A stretch of 64,000 nt of DNA from Macrosoma leucophasiata (Eukaryota > Arthropoda > Insecta > Lepidoptera > Hedylidae). The notes under the pieces are model-generated. The model was not told the origin of the DNA. It searched no databases and saw only the letters and a list, made by a program, of their open reading frames with translations. Position 1 is the first letter of the stretch. Each line of letters opens with the position of its first letter. Below are positions 47,255 through 58,194 of the stretch, piece after piece. The stretch covers positions 6,634,001 to 6,698,000 of the forward strand of contig JAWQUS010000017.1 of NCBI GenBank assembly GCA_036365455.1, in the 5' to 3' direction. The translations under genes and the position numbers were made by a program.

Positions 47255-48065
47255 CTATTATTGGAATGGCAAAACTGCGCTTTTCCGACGTTTGTTGTTA
47301 TGTTTGGGTTTGAAAATCTGGGTGACATATTTTTTTAATGTAACTCTTACTATTATACATTATAACTAACTATTTATTAACTCTCTTGTCTTGCAGTGGA
47401 CCTTTTTAAATTAATTATATTCAATGATTGAAATGAAATCAATTTTATTATTTGCCAAAATCAAAATATTGTTTTAAAGTTTATTATTATTATTTTTTTT
47501 ATTATTTAAAAAAAGACCTCCACTGCAAGACAAAAGAGACAATAAGTTAATTGTTTATTATATTAATGGGCATTGTTTTAATATTATACATATTTATATT
47601 CTAAAGAAGTAGCTTTTTAAAACGGAATTATTTTGAATTCATCGTGGTACTACAGCTTGAGGCGGCCAGTTTATTATGTTAGGAAATTAATTGTTTAATT
47701 TATTAATACTGCCTAGATTTAAGTTCACATTTAAAGATGTTTTTTAATATGAGAATCATAAGACCTTTCGGTGGTAGATATTTATCATAATTTAAATAAA
47801 TTGATTAATCTAGTCCATACATATTTGTATAATATACACATTAGCGCCTATATTATATAATTCTAACAAATTTTGATTTATAAATACAATACAGGTTTAA
47901 AAGTTTTTGCATTGATATGACAATTTGATTAGAATTATTTATTAGCTTGCTTGTTTTAAAATAGGACCTTGATTTTCAATGGTATAAGAATCATCTAAAC
48001 ACGACATAAATAATTACCTATTAATTTGAATTAAGTACTGTAGCAAAAACTGTAGCCGTACAAAC
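47255..48065. other. No recognisable gene; T/A-rich
   Basis: TCTCTTGTCTTGCAGTGGA (47,382) and TCCACTGCAAGACAAAAGAG (47,518) are inverted short copies bounding about 150 bp, possibly a small MITE. Confidence 0.45.
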
Positions 48066-48069
48066 CTGT

Positions 48070-48268
48070 AGGTAATGGAGGTAGCAAACAAGCGTGCAGT
48101 TCACATTGATGTTAAGTGATGACTGCAGACTATAGACACCCACACAAAGACCAACGCAACGCATCTGCATTTTGACCTCCGATATTTGTGTGGATGTCTA
48201 TAGGCTGCAGTCATCACTTAACATCAATGTGAACTGCAAGCTAGTTTGCCACCTTATTGCTTAAAAAA
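48070..48268. mobile_element. Two R1 3' ends in inverted arrangement
   Basis: 48,070-48,153 is a minus and 48,155-48,268 a plus R1 3' end. Together they make a near-perfect hairpin of about 80-bp arms. Confidence 0.87.
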
Positions 48269-48310
48269 ATAGCGGTTGTGCATTCAAATATTCCAAAACT
48301 ATAATATACT

Positions 48311-48662
48311 CAGCGGTCAATGGAAAGGGCTATGCTCGGCGTTTCCCTACTGGATCGAATCAGAAATGAGGAGATCCGTAGGCGAACGAAAGTCGCTGAC
48401 ATAGCCAAGCAGATTTCCAAGCTGAAGTGGCAATGGGCAGGGCACATAGCTCGGAGAACCGATAGCCGCTGGGGCAGAAAGGTTCTCGAGTGGAGACCAC
48501 GTATCGGCAAACGCAGCGTAGGACGTCCACCTGCAAGATGGACCGACGACCTGATCAAGGCTGCAGGTACCCGCTGGATGCACGTCGCTTCCGATCGGTC
48601 GGCATGGAGGTCCTTGGGGGAGGCCTATGTTCAGCAGTGGACGTCTTATGGCTGATATGATG
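48311..48662 (+). mobile_element. 5'-truncated LINE C-terminus, 10-bp duplication
   Basis: An open frame 48320-48655 encodes ERAMLGVSLLDRIRNEEIRR, WAGHIARR and RPPARWTDDL, the standard RT C-terminal tail. The 3' end is TGATATGATGATA. Duplication ATAATATACT at 48301-48310 and 48663-48672. The open frame reflects recency and is not a gene. Confidence 0.88.
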
Positions 48663-48672
48663 ATAATATACT

Positions 48673-49450
48673 TTGGGTTTATATCTGTTATTTTTTATTT
48701 ATGGGTATAAGAGTACCAATAAGAGTACCCTCAGTTTTTTAGTTGGGTATTGTCTGTCAGTCACGCAGTCAGAAACGGAAAAGATTTATGTACATAATAA
48801 TATTAAAGTGTATTATACGAGTAATATACACATATCAACAATGTGCACTTAATGCTTGTTTGACACTTGAAAAACATGCTACACACAAGTACATGATTTC
48901 TTAAAGCATAATCAATATAAATGCGATTCACAATTTTTTTTTCAATCGGAATTTAATGCTAAATACTGCCTTCTTGGATCTTGTTTCATAGGGACAATTC
49001 CAAATGTCAAGATAAACCGAGCTCTAAAAAACATTGTTTTGTAATTAAGTATAATTAATTCTACTACATCACGTGTCATCTCGGTACGGATCTGCAATTC
49101 TAATATGATAAGCTTGGATTATTAGTGGACTATGCTTTCGCTATAGGACCGTTTATAAAATACAATACCCCTCGGGGAATATTATACCTACATCGAGCTA
49201 AAGAAAGAGAGAATCGGCTATTTTCGAGCTCGTAGAGCGTTATCTCTGCTGCACACTGCCTACGTACAACTACTGTAACACTGATAGTCCGGTATTGGTC
49301 AAAACTTGATGAAAGTGGTCAGTGGTCATATAGGTTGTGTACGAAAGAGAAAACGTTCTACAGAGCCGAAATTATCCGAAGTCTCTCTCTAAGGTCGACG
49401 TGCAATATATATTGCTGCGTACTGTCCGTTCACAATCGGATGGAAGGGGG
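48673..49450. other. No recognisable gene
   Basis: 49,195-49,325 shares CTCGTAGAGCGTTATCTCTG and ACTGATAGTCCGGTATTGGTCAAAA with 17,600-17,890 and 39,205-39,285, an uncharacterised dispersed repeat. Confidence 0.5.
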
Positions 49451-49461
49451 AGGTGTTGTCA

Positions 49462-49750
49462 ATACAGAGCAACTCGGCCCACCGGTCGCGGCAGACCGGA
49501 GGCGAGTACCCATAGCGTTTATTGCCGACGCAAAACAGTCTGTAATTTTTGGCGGGGGGAAATACGTGTGACACATACTCACACTACAAAAATCGTCTAT
49601 TATTACGAAACTTACACCTTGATTTTGACAAAATACATAAACAATTTACGGGCAACAGACCATTTGGTCTTGTAGTTTGACAGAGGGGAAAGCTTGCATA
49701 TGGCTACTCCCCTCCGGTCCGCCGCGGCCGGTGACCCGAGTTGCTCTATG
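49462..49750 (+). mobile_element. R3 hAT-like MITE
   Basis: 289 bp, flanked by TGTTGTCA (49454-49461, 49751-49758). The inverted ends extend about 50 bp (CACCGGTCGCGGC near one end, GCCGCGGCCGGTG near the other). Confidence 0.86.
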
Positions 49751-49936
49751 TGTTGTCAAGTGTGACGGTACATGCTAACATCGTTATATCAGCCGGAAGA
49801 TGTCCACTGCTGGACCAAACGTACCCAATAAGGGGGATATTCCATAAAAATAACAGTTAAGTACAGGTTAAGAAAATAGGAAAATGAGGAAAAGCGTGAC
49901 AAAGGGGGAGTTATGGCCTTTTTAGGTATGGCTTTT

Positions 49937-50222
49937 TTATGTAATGGAAGTGGCAAACATGCATGCAGTTTACATTTATGTTAAGTGATGACAGCAGCCC
50001 ATAGACACTCACACAAATAACATAGGTCAAAATGCACATGCGTTACCACTCCTGAGGCCTAAGGTGCTATGCCTCTGTGCCGGGAATTACAGGGCCGCAC
50101 ATTACCACCTGACCGGAACACGATAGAGTGATGAACACTACCATTTAGCGCCAAGTATATTAGGTAATGCGGCGGTGCCTACGCCCGCGAGTGTCATAAC
50201 TGGAGCACTACTACCATCAGTA
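49937..50222 (-). mobile_element. R1 repeat, full length
   Basis: Complete minus copy with T-rich tail and GCCGGGAATTACAGG. Confidence 0.87.
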
Positions 50223-50282
50223 ATTAACAACTGATTAATTGAATTCAAAAGAGAATACAAGTAAGTATTTTCCTAATTGAAG

Positions 50283-50585
50283 CGAAGCGCGCATGGCCTC
50301 GCGGCTGGTTTGGATCGTAAGCGATCTACTCGGATAAGCGATACGGGCGCGGTCGCGGTTTCCATGCTTCGGAGGGCACATTAAGCCGTCGGTCCTGGTT
50401 GCTATCGATAGATAGCAGTCGTCAAACCTTGTTGGAGGTTTAAAAACATTCGACAGGAGGTTCGCCACTTACCCGTATCTCCACCAACCCGCATTGGAGC
50501 AGCGTGGTGGAGTAAGCTCCAGGCCTTCCCCCAAAAAGGGGAGAGACTCGTGCCCAGCAATGGGATGTATAATATGTTGCCATTT
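50283..50585 (+). mobile_element. S5 SINE with internal deletion
   Basis: The head is intact to ACGGGCGCGGTCG, then about 50 bp including the GGGTGACCGC part is missing. The tail is intact. Confidence 0.82.
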
Positions 50586-51139
50586 TACATACCTAATTGT
50601 ACGTATTTAATAATCCATTTATACCGTAAAATAAATTTCACTTTCATTATGAATGTGACTTCAATTTAGTAACAAAAACTGGTTCGTAATTTACAGCACA
50701 CCTGTCCATAAATAGGCTTCGTTGACCTATAAAGGAAAAAAATCTTGCTGACCGTGGTCCAAAAAACAGGTGTCATCTTTATGCCGTTTTTTGGTCTTTT
50801 CATTATGTAACGTATTGATTGACGAGAAATGTATATTACGTCATCTATATATGTTGTGTTTCGGCGGAGGATCAGCTCGTGGCAGGAAAAGCGTGAAATT
50901 TTATACAAAAGGTCTATTTTCGAAGAATTACAAAAAAATATGATATAGCGTGTGCACAAACAGGTAATATGAGTGTGGCATTTAACGATATACCCGGATT
51001 GGTCGACGGCGGTGCGCGTGGATTGGCTCCCCCGGCTGTATGACGCGATCGTTGTTCAATGACAGCCTCCCTCGAAGACGCGACACCAGCGTTCAACCAC
51101 CAACCAAGTAGGAGTAAAAGCGCGAACAATATAATAAAT

Positions 51140-51490
51140 AATAATGGCAACCCATTATACGCCCCACTGCTGGGCACGAGTCTCTCTCCTTTTAGGTGGG
51201 AGCTCACTCCACCACGCTGCTCCAATGCGGATTGGTGGAGGTGGGTGGGTTAGTGGCCAACCCGCTGTCGGATGTTTTCAAACCGCCCATCAGGCCTCCG
51301 CAAAGGTGTAACGACTGCTATCTATCGATAGCAACCAGGACCGACGGCTTAACGTGCCCTCCGAAGCACGGAAACGCGCATTTAATTTGCCACTAGCGGT
51401 CACCCATCACGCTACCCGACCGCGCCCGTAGTGCTGAACCGAGTAGATCGCTTATGACCTACACCAGCCGTAGAGCCATACGCGCTTCAT
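51140..51490 (-). mobile_element. S5 SINE
   Basis: Minus-strand, nearly complete. GGTCACCCATCACGCTACCC and GAGTAGATCGCTTATGACC are the complement of the 5S-like head. Confidence 0.83.
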
Positions 51491-52496
51491 CATCATCTAT
51501 AAATTTTCAGATATTATCGAATAGTTAACGTTACAGTCTGGAAATGCACTAGACTAGCAAAACTTGTTCCTTTCGCAATAACGATTGAAGTTGTTTTCAG
51601 AGTACGGACTCTATTCGACTCTCTGTACTTTGAATGAAAATATCTAGTTGAGTAACGACTCATTAATTAAGTTCATCCGACTTATTACCGTTCGCTTTCA
51701 TAAAAACAGATTGAAGTGAAAATGGATAAACGTATTTTAAAGATCTCAGAAAAAAAATTGTCTGACTTTAATTTTATTAATACGAGTAGCATGCTGGGAA
51801 CAATGAGTGGAGGCCCCGGACTTGACTTAGCTTAGTTAATTTTCAGTATTGTTACCTTTTAAATGTATTTTAATTCTAATTTAAGTATACTATGTTGAAT
51901 GTGTATTATTATTAATAAAAGATATATCACAACAATTTTAGTAATTAAAATTCTAGACGACGGGAAAGCCAAGCTCAACAATAAAATGCAATGAAGGCTT
52001 AAGAAAAGAATAAAACATTAATGATCAAACACTGTAATAGCCCCCACTGACGATCAGTTAAACTGATCAGTTGGACTGACGTAAAACTAATAGACCCCAT
52101 TGACAGTCAGTTTTTCGTAAAACTTTTGTCATAAAACTAGGGCGTCACTCCAAACGATTTACGCCAACTAGATTTCCCCATTCACGAACTGAAGCTAATG
52201 TCAAATTGAACTGATGCTAATGTCAATCTAAATCTAAGGTAATTGTCTCTAATAGGGGCCGGGTTTTTTGGAAATCCTTGTAAATAGATTTTGGTGTGCT
52301 AATTTATTTAGAGTAAAAATATTTGAATCGGAATAAAGAATCAGGATTTATTATGATTTATAATTAAGTAAATATTGTACAAAAACAAGACACTGATGGC
52401 CTGTTACTTACAAAAAAAAGTTCTTTGAAATCAGTTTGATATCATCCTTTCTGTTATTAATATTGAGCAACAATACTGAACAATACAAATTTTTAA

Positions 52497-52790
52497 ACTG
52501 ATGGCAGTGCTCCACTGACGGAGCTCGCGAGCGTAGGCACCACCGCATTACCTAATCTACTTGCCGTTAAATGCTAGTGTTCAACACTATCGTGTTCCGG
52601 TCACGTGGTAATGAACGGCCCTGTAATTTTCGGCCAACAGGCATAATATCTTAGACCTTAGGAGTGGCAACGCATTTGCATTGAAACCAACAGTCTCATG
52701 TAGATGTTTAAAAGCTACAGTATTATTTACCTTCAATGTAAACTGTAAGCTTGTTTGCCACTTCATAACATACAAAAATACAAAAAAAAC
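52497..52790 (+). mobile_element. R1 repeat shared by both palindrome arms (left)
   Basis: ACTGATGGCAGTGCTCC to the A-rich tail; mirrored at 57,541-57,797. Confidence 0.86.
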
Positions 52791-52856
52791 TCGTTTATTG
52801 TATGGGCACCCATACCCCTTAATATTTTTATTTTTTTGTATTTGTTGTTATGGCGG

Positions 52857-53462
52857 CATAGAGCAACGTGGGCCACCGGCCGACCGGGGGGAAGAAGTCA
52901 TAGCGTTTCTTACGGATGCAAAACAGTCTGTTATTTTTTGCGGGGGGAAATTCGTTTTTGGGGGAATTGACGCACACACGCACAACAAAAATCGTCTATC
53001 ATTACGAAACTCACAACTTGTCCTCAAGAAAATACATAAACAATTTCACACACATTTAAACATCTCGGAGACAGCGGCTTCTCGCAAACAAACTCGGATC
53101 AGTCGCTCGACCGATCCGCGTATCGTATATGGTACATCTATCAGTCTGTGTTGTTTACATCAGTCCAAAACAACACGAGCGATATTATTGTATTTTTGAG
53201 TTTTCAAGAATAAAATAATAATTTTGTGAATAAAATTTACATTTGAAAGGTAAAGGTAAGGTTTTGCAGCAAAGAAACAGAGCAAAGCATTATTCTGGAC
53301 GTCAGTTCAGTCGCACAGCTAGATTTAGTCTAATGAGCAGTCTGGCTGCAACTAGTTTTTATTATACGCGTATGACCATTTGGGCTTGCAAAGCCTGCAT
53401 ATGGCTACTCCCCTCCGGTCCGTCTTGGCCGGTGGCCCGTGCATCTGTGTGTCTGCTCTATG
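52857..53462 (+). mobile_element. R3 MITE with internal insert, left palindrome arm
   Basis: Ends CATAGAGCAAC and GCTCTATG, with recognisable R3 halves at 52,857-53,085 and about 53,370-53,462. About 285 bp of unrelated sequence lies between the halves. The same split structure is mirrored in the right arm, so the insert predates the inverted duplication. Confidence 0.75.
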
Positions 53463-53491
53463 TAAAGCGGCAACGGCAATACATAATTTGT

Positions 53492-53786
53492 TTTTACTGG
53501 TGGTAGAGCTCCAGTGACGGAGCTCGCTGGCGTAGGCACCACCGCATTACCTAATATACTTGCCGCTAAATGGTAGTGTTCAGCACTATCGTGTTCCGGT
53601 CAGGTGGTAATGTACGGCCCTGTAATTTCCGGCACAGAGGCATAACACCTTAGGCCTCAGGAGTGGTAACGCATCTGCATTTTTACCTCTGGTCATTGTG
53701 TGGGTGTCTATAGGCTGCAGTCATCACTTAACATCAATGTGAACTGTATGCTTGTTTGCCACTTTTAAAACTATAAAAAAAAAAAA
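53492..53786 (+). mobile_element. R1 repeat, left arm only
   Basis: 295 bp from TTTTACTGGTGG to the poly-A. The right arm preserves the empty site (56,641-56,665), giving exact boundaries and a duplication of only TGT. Confidence 0.9.
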
Positions 53787-53814
53787 TGTGAAAATTTCAG
53801 CTCTCTAGCTATCA

Positions 53815-53945
53815 CGGTTTATGAGATACTGTCTAGTGACATAAAGACAGACGGACAGACTGACAGACAGACAGACAGCAGAGGCTAAGTAATAGGGTCC
53901 CGTTTTAACCTTTTAGGTACGGAATCCTAAAAAAGTGACTGACAT
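53815..53945 (+). repeat. R7 repeat, left palindrome arm
   Basis: GACAGACGGACAGACTGACAG, then GGGTCCCGTTTTAACC. Mirrored at 56,490-56,650. Confidence 0.7.
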
Positions 53946-54399
53946 CAAAAAGTTGGAACCATCATACAGTTTATGGATTTTTATAACACTATTTATTCTT
54001 GACCGACTACAGTTACAGTAGAGATTGAAGAGTTGTACACACTGTTTTTGTATGTTTTTTTTAATAAAATGGAAAGTGAGATAAATGAAAATAGGTTACT
54101 ATGTATACGTATTTTCATTTATTAATGCTAGACCCATTTTTTCTGGAATGAATGTAAAAATAACATGATATAAATGTCCACCTTTATTGTGAAAACAACA
54201 AAATTATGTCTACATACATGTTTTAAGTGTTCGTTTAACTTAAAAAACTGTTTTGTCTGTCCTGCTAAGTTAATTCAATCTAACTTATGTTGTTTTTGAA
54301 ATAATCAATTCAAATATTAAAATCAAGAAATTTGAAAACGTGGACGATATTAGCCGTACATACCTTAGTTGACGCCTGACCTTGACCGTTGGATTCATT

Positions 54400-54902
54400 G
54401 TGATTCAGTGTTGGCAACAGTTATGTTAGCTCTTCCCCAGATTAACCCTTTATAATCACCAGAAAACCACTAAACGGCTATTTATCGATAACTCGTTACA
54501 ACGTTATGCTATTTTTTGGCTATAATATATTAGTTTGGTATAATATATATAATGTGGTTTATAATTGTTATCCTTGGATATAACAGTAATACTATAACCA
54601 AAATTGTGTTGCTCTGAAAAGAGAGATTTTATTAAAATAAAGTTATTACAAAACATTGTTTTACATTAATCAAACACAAACTCACCTGAAAAGAGAAACA
54701 ACATTTAAAGCTATTGTTTCGCCTGTTCTTATCAATTTATTAAATTACAATGGAATTGATATAAATTAAATAAAACCGACATACATTTTTTCATGCTGTG
54801 TCATTATGTCAATATGAAAGACAGCTCCAAATTAGAAATATACGAAAAAGTTATTATGTGGCAAATTAAAACTAAATGAAGTGAGAGCTCACTTCGTTTA
54901 CA
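54400..54902 (-). mobile_element. Candidate 3' LTR of the gypsy-like element
   Basis: Begins TGTAAACG right after the polypurine tract on the minus strand. The far boundary is uncertain; a minus-strand ...CCAACA end near 54,400 would make it about 500 bp. No second LTR copy was found, so this is inferred from position. Confidence 0.4.
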
Positions 54903-54903
54903 T

Positions 54904-54916
54904 CTCCCCTCCCCCT
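54904..54916 (-). other. Polypurine tract of the gypsy-like element
   Basis: On the minus strand A-GGGGG-A-GGGG-AG follows the pol stop by about 35 bp and is directly followed by TGTAAACG, as expected for the plus-strand primer next to a 3' LTR. Confidence 0.7.
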
Positions 54917-54948
54917 ATTAAAGTTCAGAGTTATGGTCTTTTATTCGA

Positions 54949-55371
54949 CTATTCTAGTACTGGAATTAGTTTTGTAATGTGGAAGAGATTAGACTCTTGC
55001 TTTTTATGACCGGTATTTATTCTGTAAATTGAATTGGAAATTTTGTCTACAATCTGATAGGGTCCTATTTGCAATACATCTAGATTTTTCCGGTTAAACC
55101 TATTCCCGTTTTCAACATATACAGAGTCTCCGACTTTTAATTCATAATGTTTTCTGTTTTTATCAAATCTTTGTTTGTTATAATTATGTGATTTTATGCT
55201 ATTTTCCAAAGAAATTTTCCGGTCTCGTAACAAATTATTCTGTGTTACATTTTGTTTCAGTTCTTTTGGTAAAATATCAATATTTTTTCCTTCTAATAAA
55301 TATTTTGGTGAGAATCCTGTTACACTATATTCAGTTTCATTATACATATTTATACCGATGCAAGCATACAA
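54949..55371 (-). pseudogene. Ty3/gypsy-like integrase C-terminus
   Basis: 140 codons open to a stop, and the frame extends a little upstream of the first Met. YNETEYSVTGFSPKYLLEG is the end of the integrase core (YNxxxHSxTGxSPxxLLxG pattern). HYELKVGDSVYVE, GPYQIVDKI and SNLFHITKLIPV form the C-terminal SH3-like part and polyprotein end. In a complete element this enzyme inserts cDNA into the genome. Upstream gag, protease, RT and RNase H are absent, so this is only the 3' end of pol. It lies in the centre of the giant inverted repeat. Confidence 0.8.
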
Positions 55372-55473
55372 GGAATAGGTATAATGTGGTATATAATACT
55401 TTGAAAGAATATAAAAAATAGTTATGTGTTATATAAATATCAAAACGATTTATTATGTATATAATATTTCCAC

Positions 55474-55642
55474 TGCTACTACGCTGGAGGTCCTGGGTTC
55501 GATTTCCGGGTCGGGGCTATCAGAGATAATGGTTTAAAATCCTTAATCTCTGGTTCTATTGAGATTTTTCCATTTTCTGGAAGTTTCCCAGTACCCCGGA
55601 GTTTGATAATGTGCCCGGAGAGGGCAACAGTCTCGCCACCTG
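55474..55642 (+). mobile_element. SA SINE fragment in palindrome centre
   Basis: Starts within the head (TACTACGCTGGAGGTCCTGG) and stops at CTCGCCACCTGTT; the 3' third is missing. Confidence 0.8.
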
Positions 55643-55974
55643 TTGATGGTTATATATATTACTTGTATTTAATAGTTCTCTTGTAATAATAATATATTAG
55701 TATAATGTGATATAAAATATATTACTTTGTTTAGTTAGACCGTCGTATTCAGATTATTTTTGAACGTACAATAAATAGGTACAAAAATCACGTCCCTACG
55801 GTCCTTTGGGACGTAGACGTTTTTTAATAGCTTTCAAATGGACCATGGACACTTCCATGTCCTGTCCATGGTCCTTTCGACCGTAATCAAATACCCGATA
55901 TATAACGCTCAACCAAATGAAGCTATTTATTAGTACGAACTGATATGCACTGATACGTGTTGTACAGCACCATA

Positions 55975-56112
55975 ATTTCCGGCACAGAGTCATCGCATCA
56001 GTGGCAACGCATCTACATTTAAATCTCTGGCTTCGTGTTGTTGTTTATAGGTTACTACAGGCTTACGTACCGCCAATGTAAACTGTATGCTTGTTTTCCA
56101 CTTCATCATAAA
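55975..56112 (+). mobile_element. R1 repeat 3' fragment in palindrome centre
   Basis: Diverged 3' half, TTCCGGCACAGAGTC to GTATGCTTGTTTTCCAC and an A-rich tail. Confidence 0.75.
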
Positions 56113-56489
56113 AAAAAGTTTTTTTCAGCTAATAAAATATCTGACGCGTAATATTATTAGCCGACCAAAATAATGGGCGAATGAGACCACCAACTTTAGT
56201 GGAAAATCCACTTAGTTGGCAACACTGGTTGGATTATGAAATGTATGTGGATTTATATTACGTTATTTTTACATTCATTCTGGAAAAAATGGGTCTAGCA
56301 TTAATAAATGAAAATACGTATACATAGTAACCTATTTTCATTTATCTCACTTTCCTTTTATATTAAAAAAAATATTCAAAAATAGTGTATACAACTCTTC
56401 TATCTCTTCTGTAACTGTAGTCGGTCAAGAATAAATAGTGTTATAAAAATCCATAAACTGTATGATGGTTCCAACTTTTTGATGTCAGT

Positions 56490-56650
56490 CCCTTTTTTCG
56501 GATTCCGTACCTAAAAGGTTATAGGGTCCCTATTACTAAGCCTCCGCTGTCTGTCTGTCTGTCTATCAGTCTGTCCGTCCGTCCGTCCGTCTATCACTAG
56601 GCAGTAGCCTAGTGACAGACGGAGTGTAGTAAGAGAGTCTCATTTTCACA
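56490..56650 (-). repeat. R7 repeat, right palindrome arm
   Basis: Mirror of 53,815-53,945. The GTCTGTCT/GTCC run is longer here, as expected for independent microsatellite drift. Confidence 0.7.
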
Positions 56651-56676
56651 AATTATGTATTTCCGTTGCCGCTTTA

Positions 56677-57472
56677 CATAGAGCAGACACACAGATGCAC
56701 GGACCACCGGCCACGTCGGACCGGAGAAGAGTAGTCATATGCAGGACTTGCAAGCCCAAATAGTCATACGCGTATAATAAAAACTAGTTGCAGCCAGACT
56801 GCTCATTAGACTAAATCTAGCTGTGCGGCTAAACTGACGTCCTGAATAATAACGATTTGCTCTGTTTCTTTGCTGTAAAAAGAAATCTGCCTCATCGAGT
56901 TTACAAAAAGATAGCGATACCTTACAAATGTAAGTATATTTTATTCACAAAATTATTATTTTATTCTTGAAAACTTAAAAATACGATAATATCGCTCGTG
57001 TTGTTTTGGACTGATGTAAACAACACAGACTGATAGATGTACCATATACGATACGCGGATCGGTCGAGCGACTGATCCGAGTTTGTTGCCGAGAAGCCGC
57101 TGTCTCCGAGATGTTTAATTTTTAATTTATTTATTTATTTATTTCAGGCAACAAATGTAAGACTGTAAGTAAAACAAAGGCCCATATAAATATATACCTT
57201 ACAGACTAACACAATATACATAATAATAACACTATGAACTAACACTACACGCGTTTTCTGCTTCTGTGTTTAAATGTGTGTGAAATTGTTTATGTATTTT
57301 GTTAAAGACAAGTTGTGAGCTTCGTAATGATAGACGATTTTTGTTGTGCGTGTGTACGTCAATTCCCCCAAAAACAAATTTCCCTCCGCAAAAAATGACA
57401 GACTGTTTTGCATCGGTAAGAAACGCTATGGCTTCTTCCCTCCGGTCGGCCGGTGGACCGTGTTGCTCTATG
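56677..57472 (-). mobile_element. R3 MITE with internal insert, right palindrome arm
   Basis: Mirror image of 52,857-53,462. It is longer because about 150 bp of LINE-tail-like sequence (57,115-57,266) was added after the duplication. Confidence 0.75.
57115..57266 (-). mobile_element. LINE-tail-like insert in right palindrome arm
   Basis: A (TTTA)n-rich end followed by TTTCAGGCAACAAATGTAAG, bounded by GTTTAA on both sides. It is absent from the mirrored site near 53,065, so it postdates the inverted duplication. Confidence 0.7.
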
Positions 57473-57540
57473 CCGCTATAACAACAAATAAAAATATTAA
57501 GGGGGATGGGTGCCCGTACAATAAACGAGTTTATTTTGTA

Positions 57541-57797
57541 TTTTTGTATGTTAAGAAGTGGCAAACAAGCATACAGTTTACATTGATAGTAAATAATACT
57601 GTAGCCTTTAAACATCTACATGAGACTGTAGGTTTCAATGCAAATGCGTTGCCACTCCTGAGGTCTAAGATATTATGCCTGTGGGCCGGAAATTACAAGG
57701 CCGTACATTACCACTACCATTTAGCGGCAAGTAGATTAGGTAATGCGGTGGTGCCTACGCCCGCGAGCTCCGTCACTGGAGCTCTGCCACCAGTTTA
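57541..57797 (-). mobile_element. R1 repeat shared by both palindrome arms (right)
   Basis: Mirror of 52,497-52,790, lacking about 30 bp around GTTCAACACTATCG. Confidence 0.86.
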
Positions 57798-58194
57798 AAA
57801 ATTTGTATTGTTCAGTATTGTTGCTCAATATCAATAACAGAAAGAATGATGTCAAACTGATTTCAAAGAACTTTTTTTTATAAGTAACAGGCCATCGGTG
57901 TCTTGTTTTTGTACTATATTGACATAATTATAAATTATAATAAATCCTGATGCTGATTCCGATTAAAATATTTTTACTTTAAACAAATTAGCACACCATA
58001 ATTAATTTACAAGGATTTCCAAAAACCCGGCCCTATAGTAGAGACAATTACCTTAGATTCAGTATCAGTTCAATTTGACATTAGCATCAGTTCGTGAATG
58101 GGGAAATCTAGTTGGCGTAAATCGTTTGGTGACGCCACAGTTTTATGACAAAAGTTTTACGAAAAATTGACCGTCAGATTGAAGTGGCCGTTTT

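Larger units (their letters stand above)
52095..58190. repeat. Giant inverted repeat, about 2-kb arms
   Basis: Left arm 52,095-54,182 and right arm 56,246-58,190 are reverse complements over nearly their full length by eye, around a 2.06-kb centre. Paired landmarks include the sequence around GCCAACTAGATTTCCCC (52,165) against its complement near 58,110, an R1 copy (52,497 and 57,794), an R3 copy with the same internal insert, and TAATGCTAGACCCATTTTTT (54,122) against its complement near 56,300. Later insertions are arm-specific: R1 at 53,492-53,786 on the left, a LINE tail at 57,115-57,266 on the right. Confidence 0.9.

Noticed and set aside
48320..48655. 111-codon intact frame as a host gene
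   Set aside because: It is the C-terminus of a LINE with a 10-bp target duplication and a TGATGATG-type 3' end.
57346..57798. 150-codon plus-strand frame in the right palindrome arm
   Set aside because: It runs through R3 and R1 repeats and reads family sequence shared with the mirrored minus frame.
52095..58190. Polinton/Maverick interpretation of long inverted ends plus integrase
   Set aside because: The integrase is followed by a polypurine tract and an LTR-like start, no polymerase B, ATPase or capsid genes are present, and the arms contain ordinary repeats.
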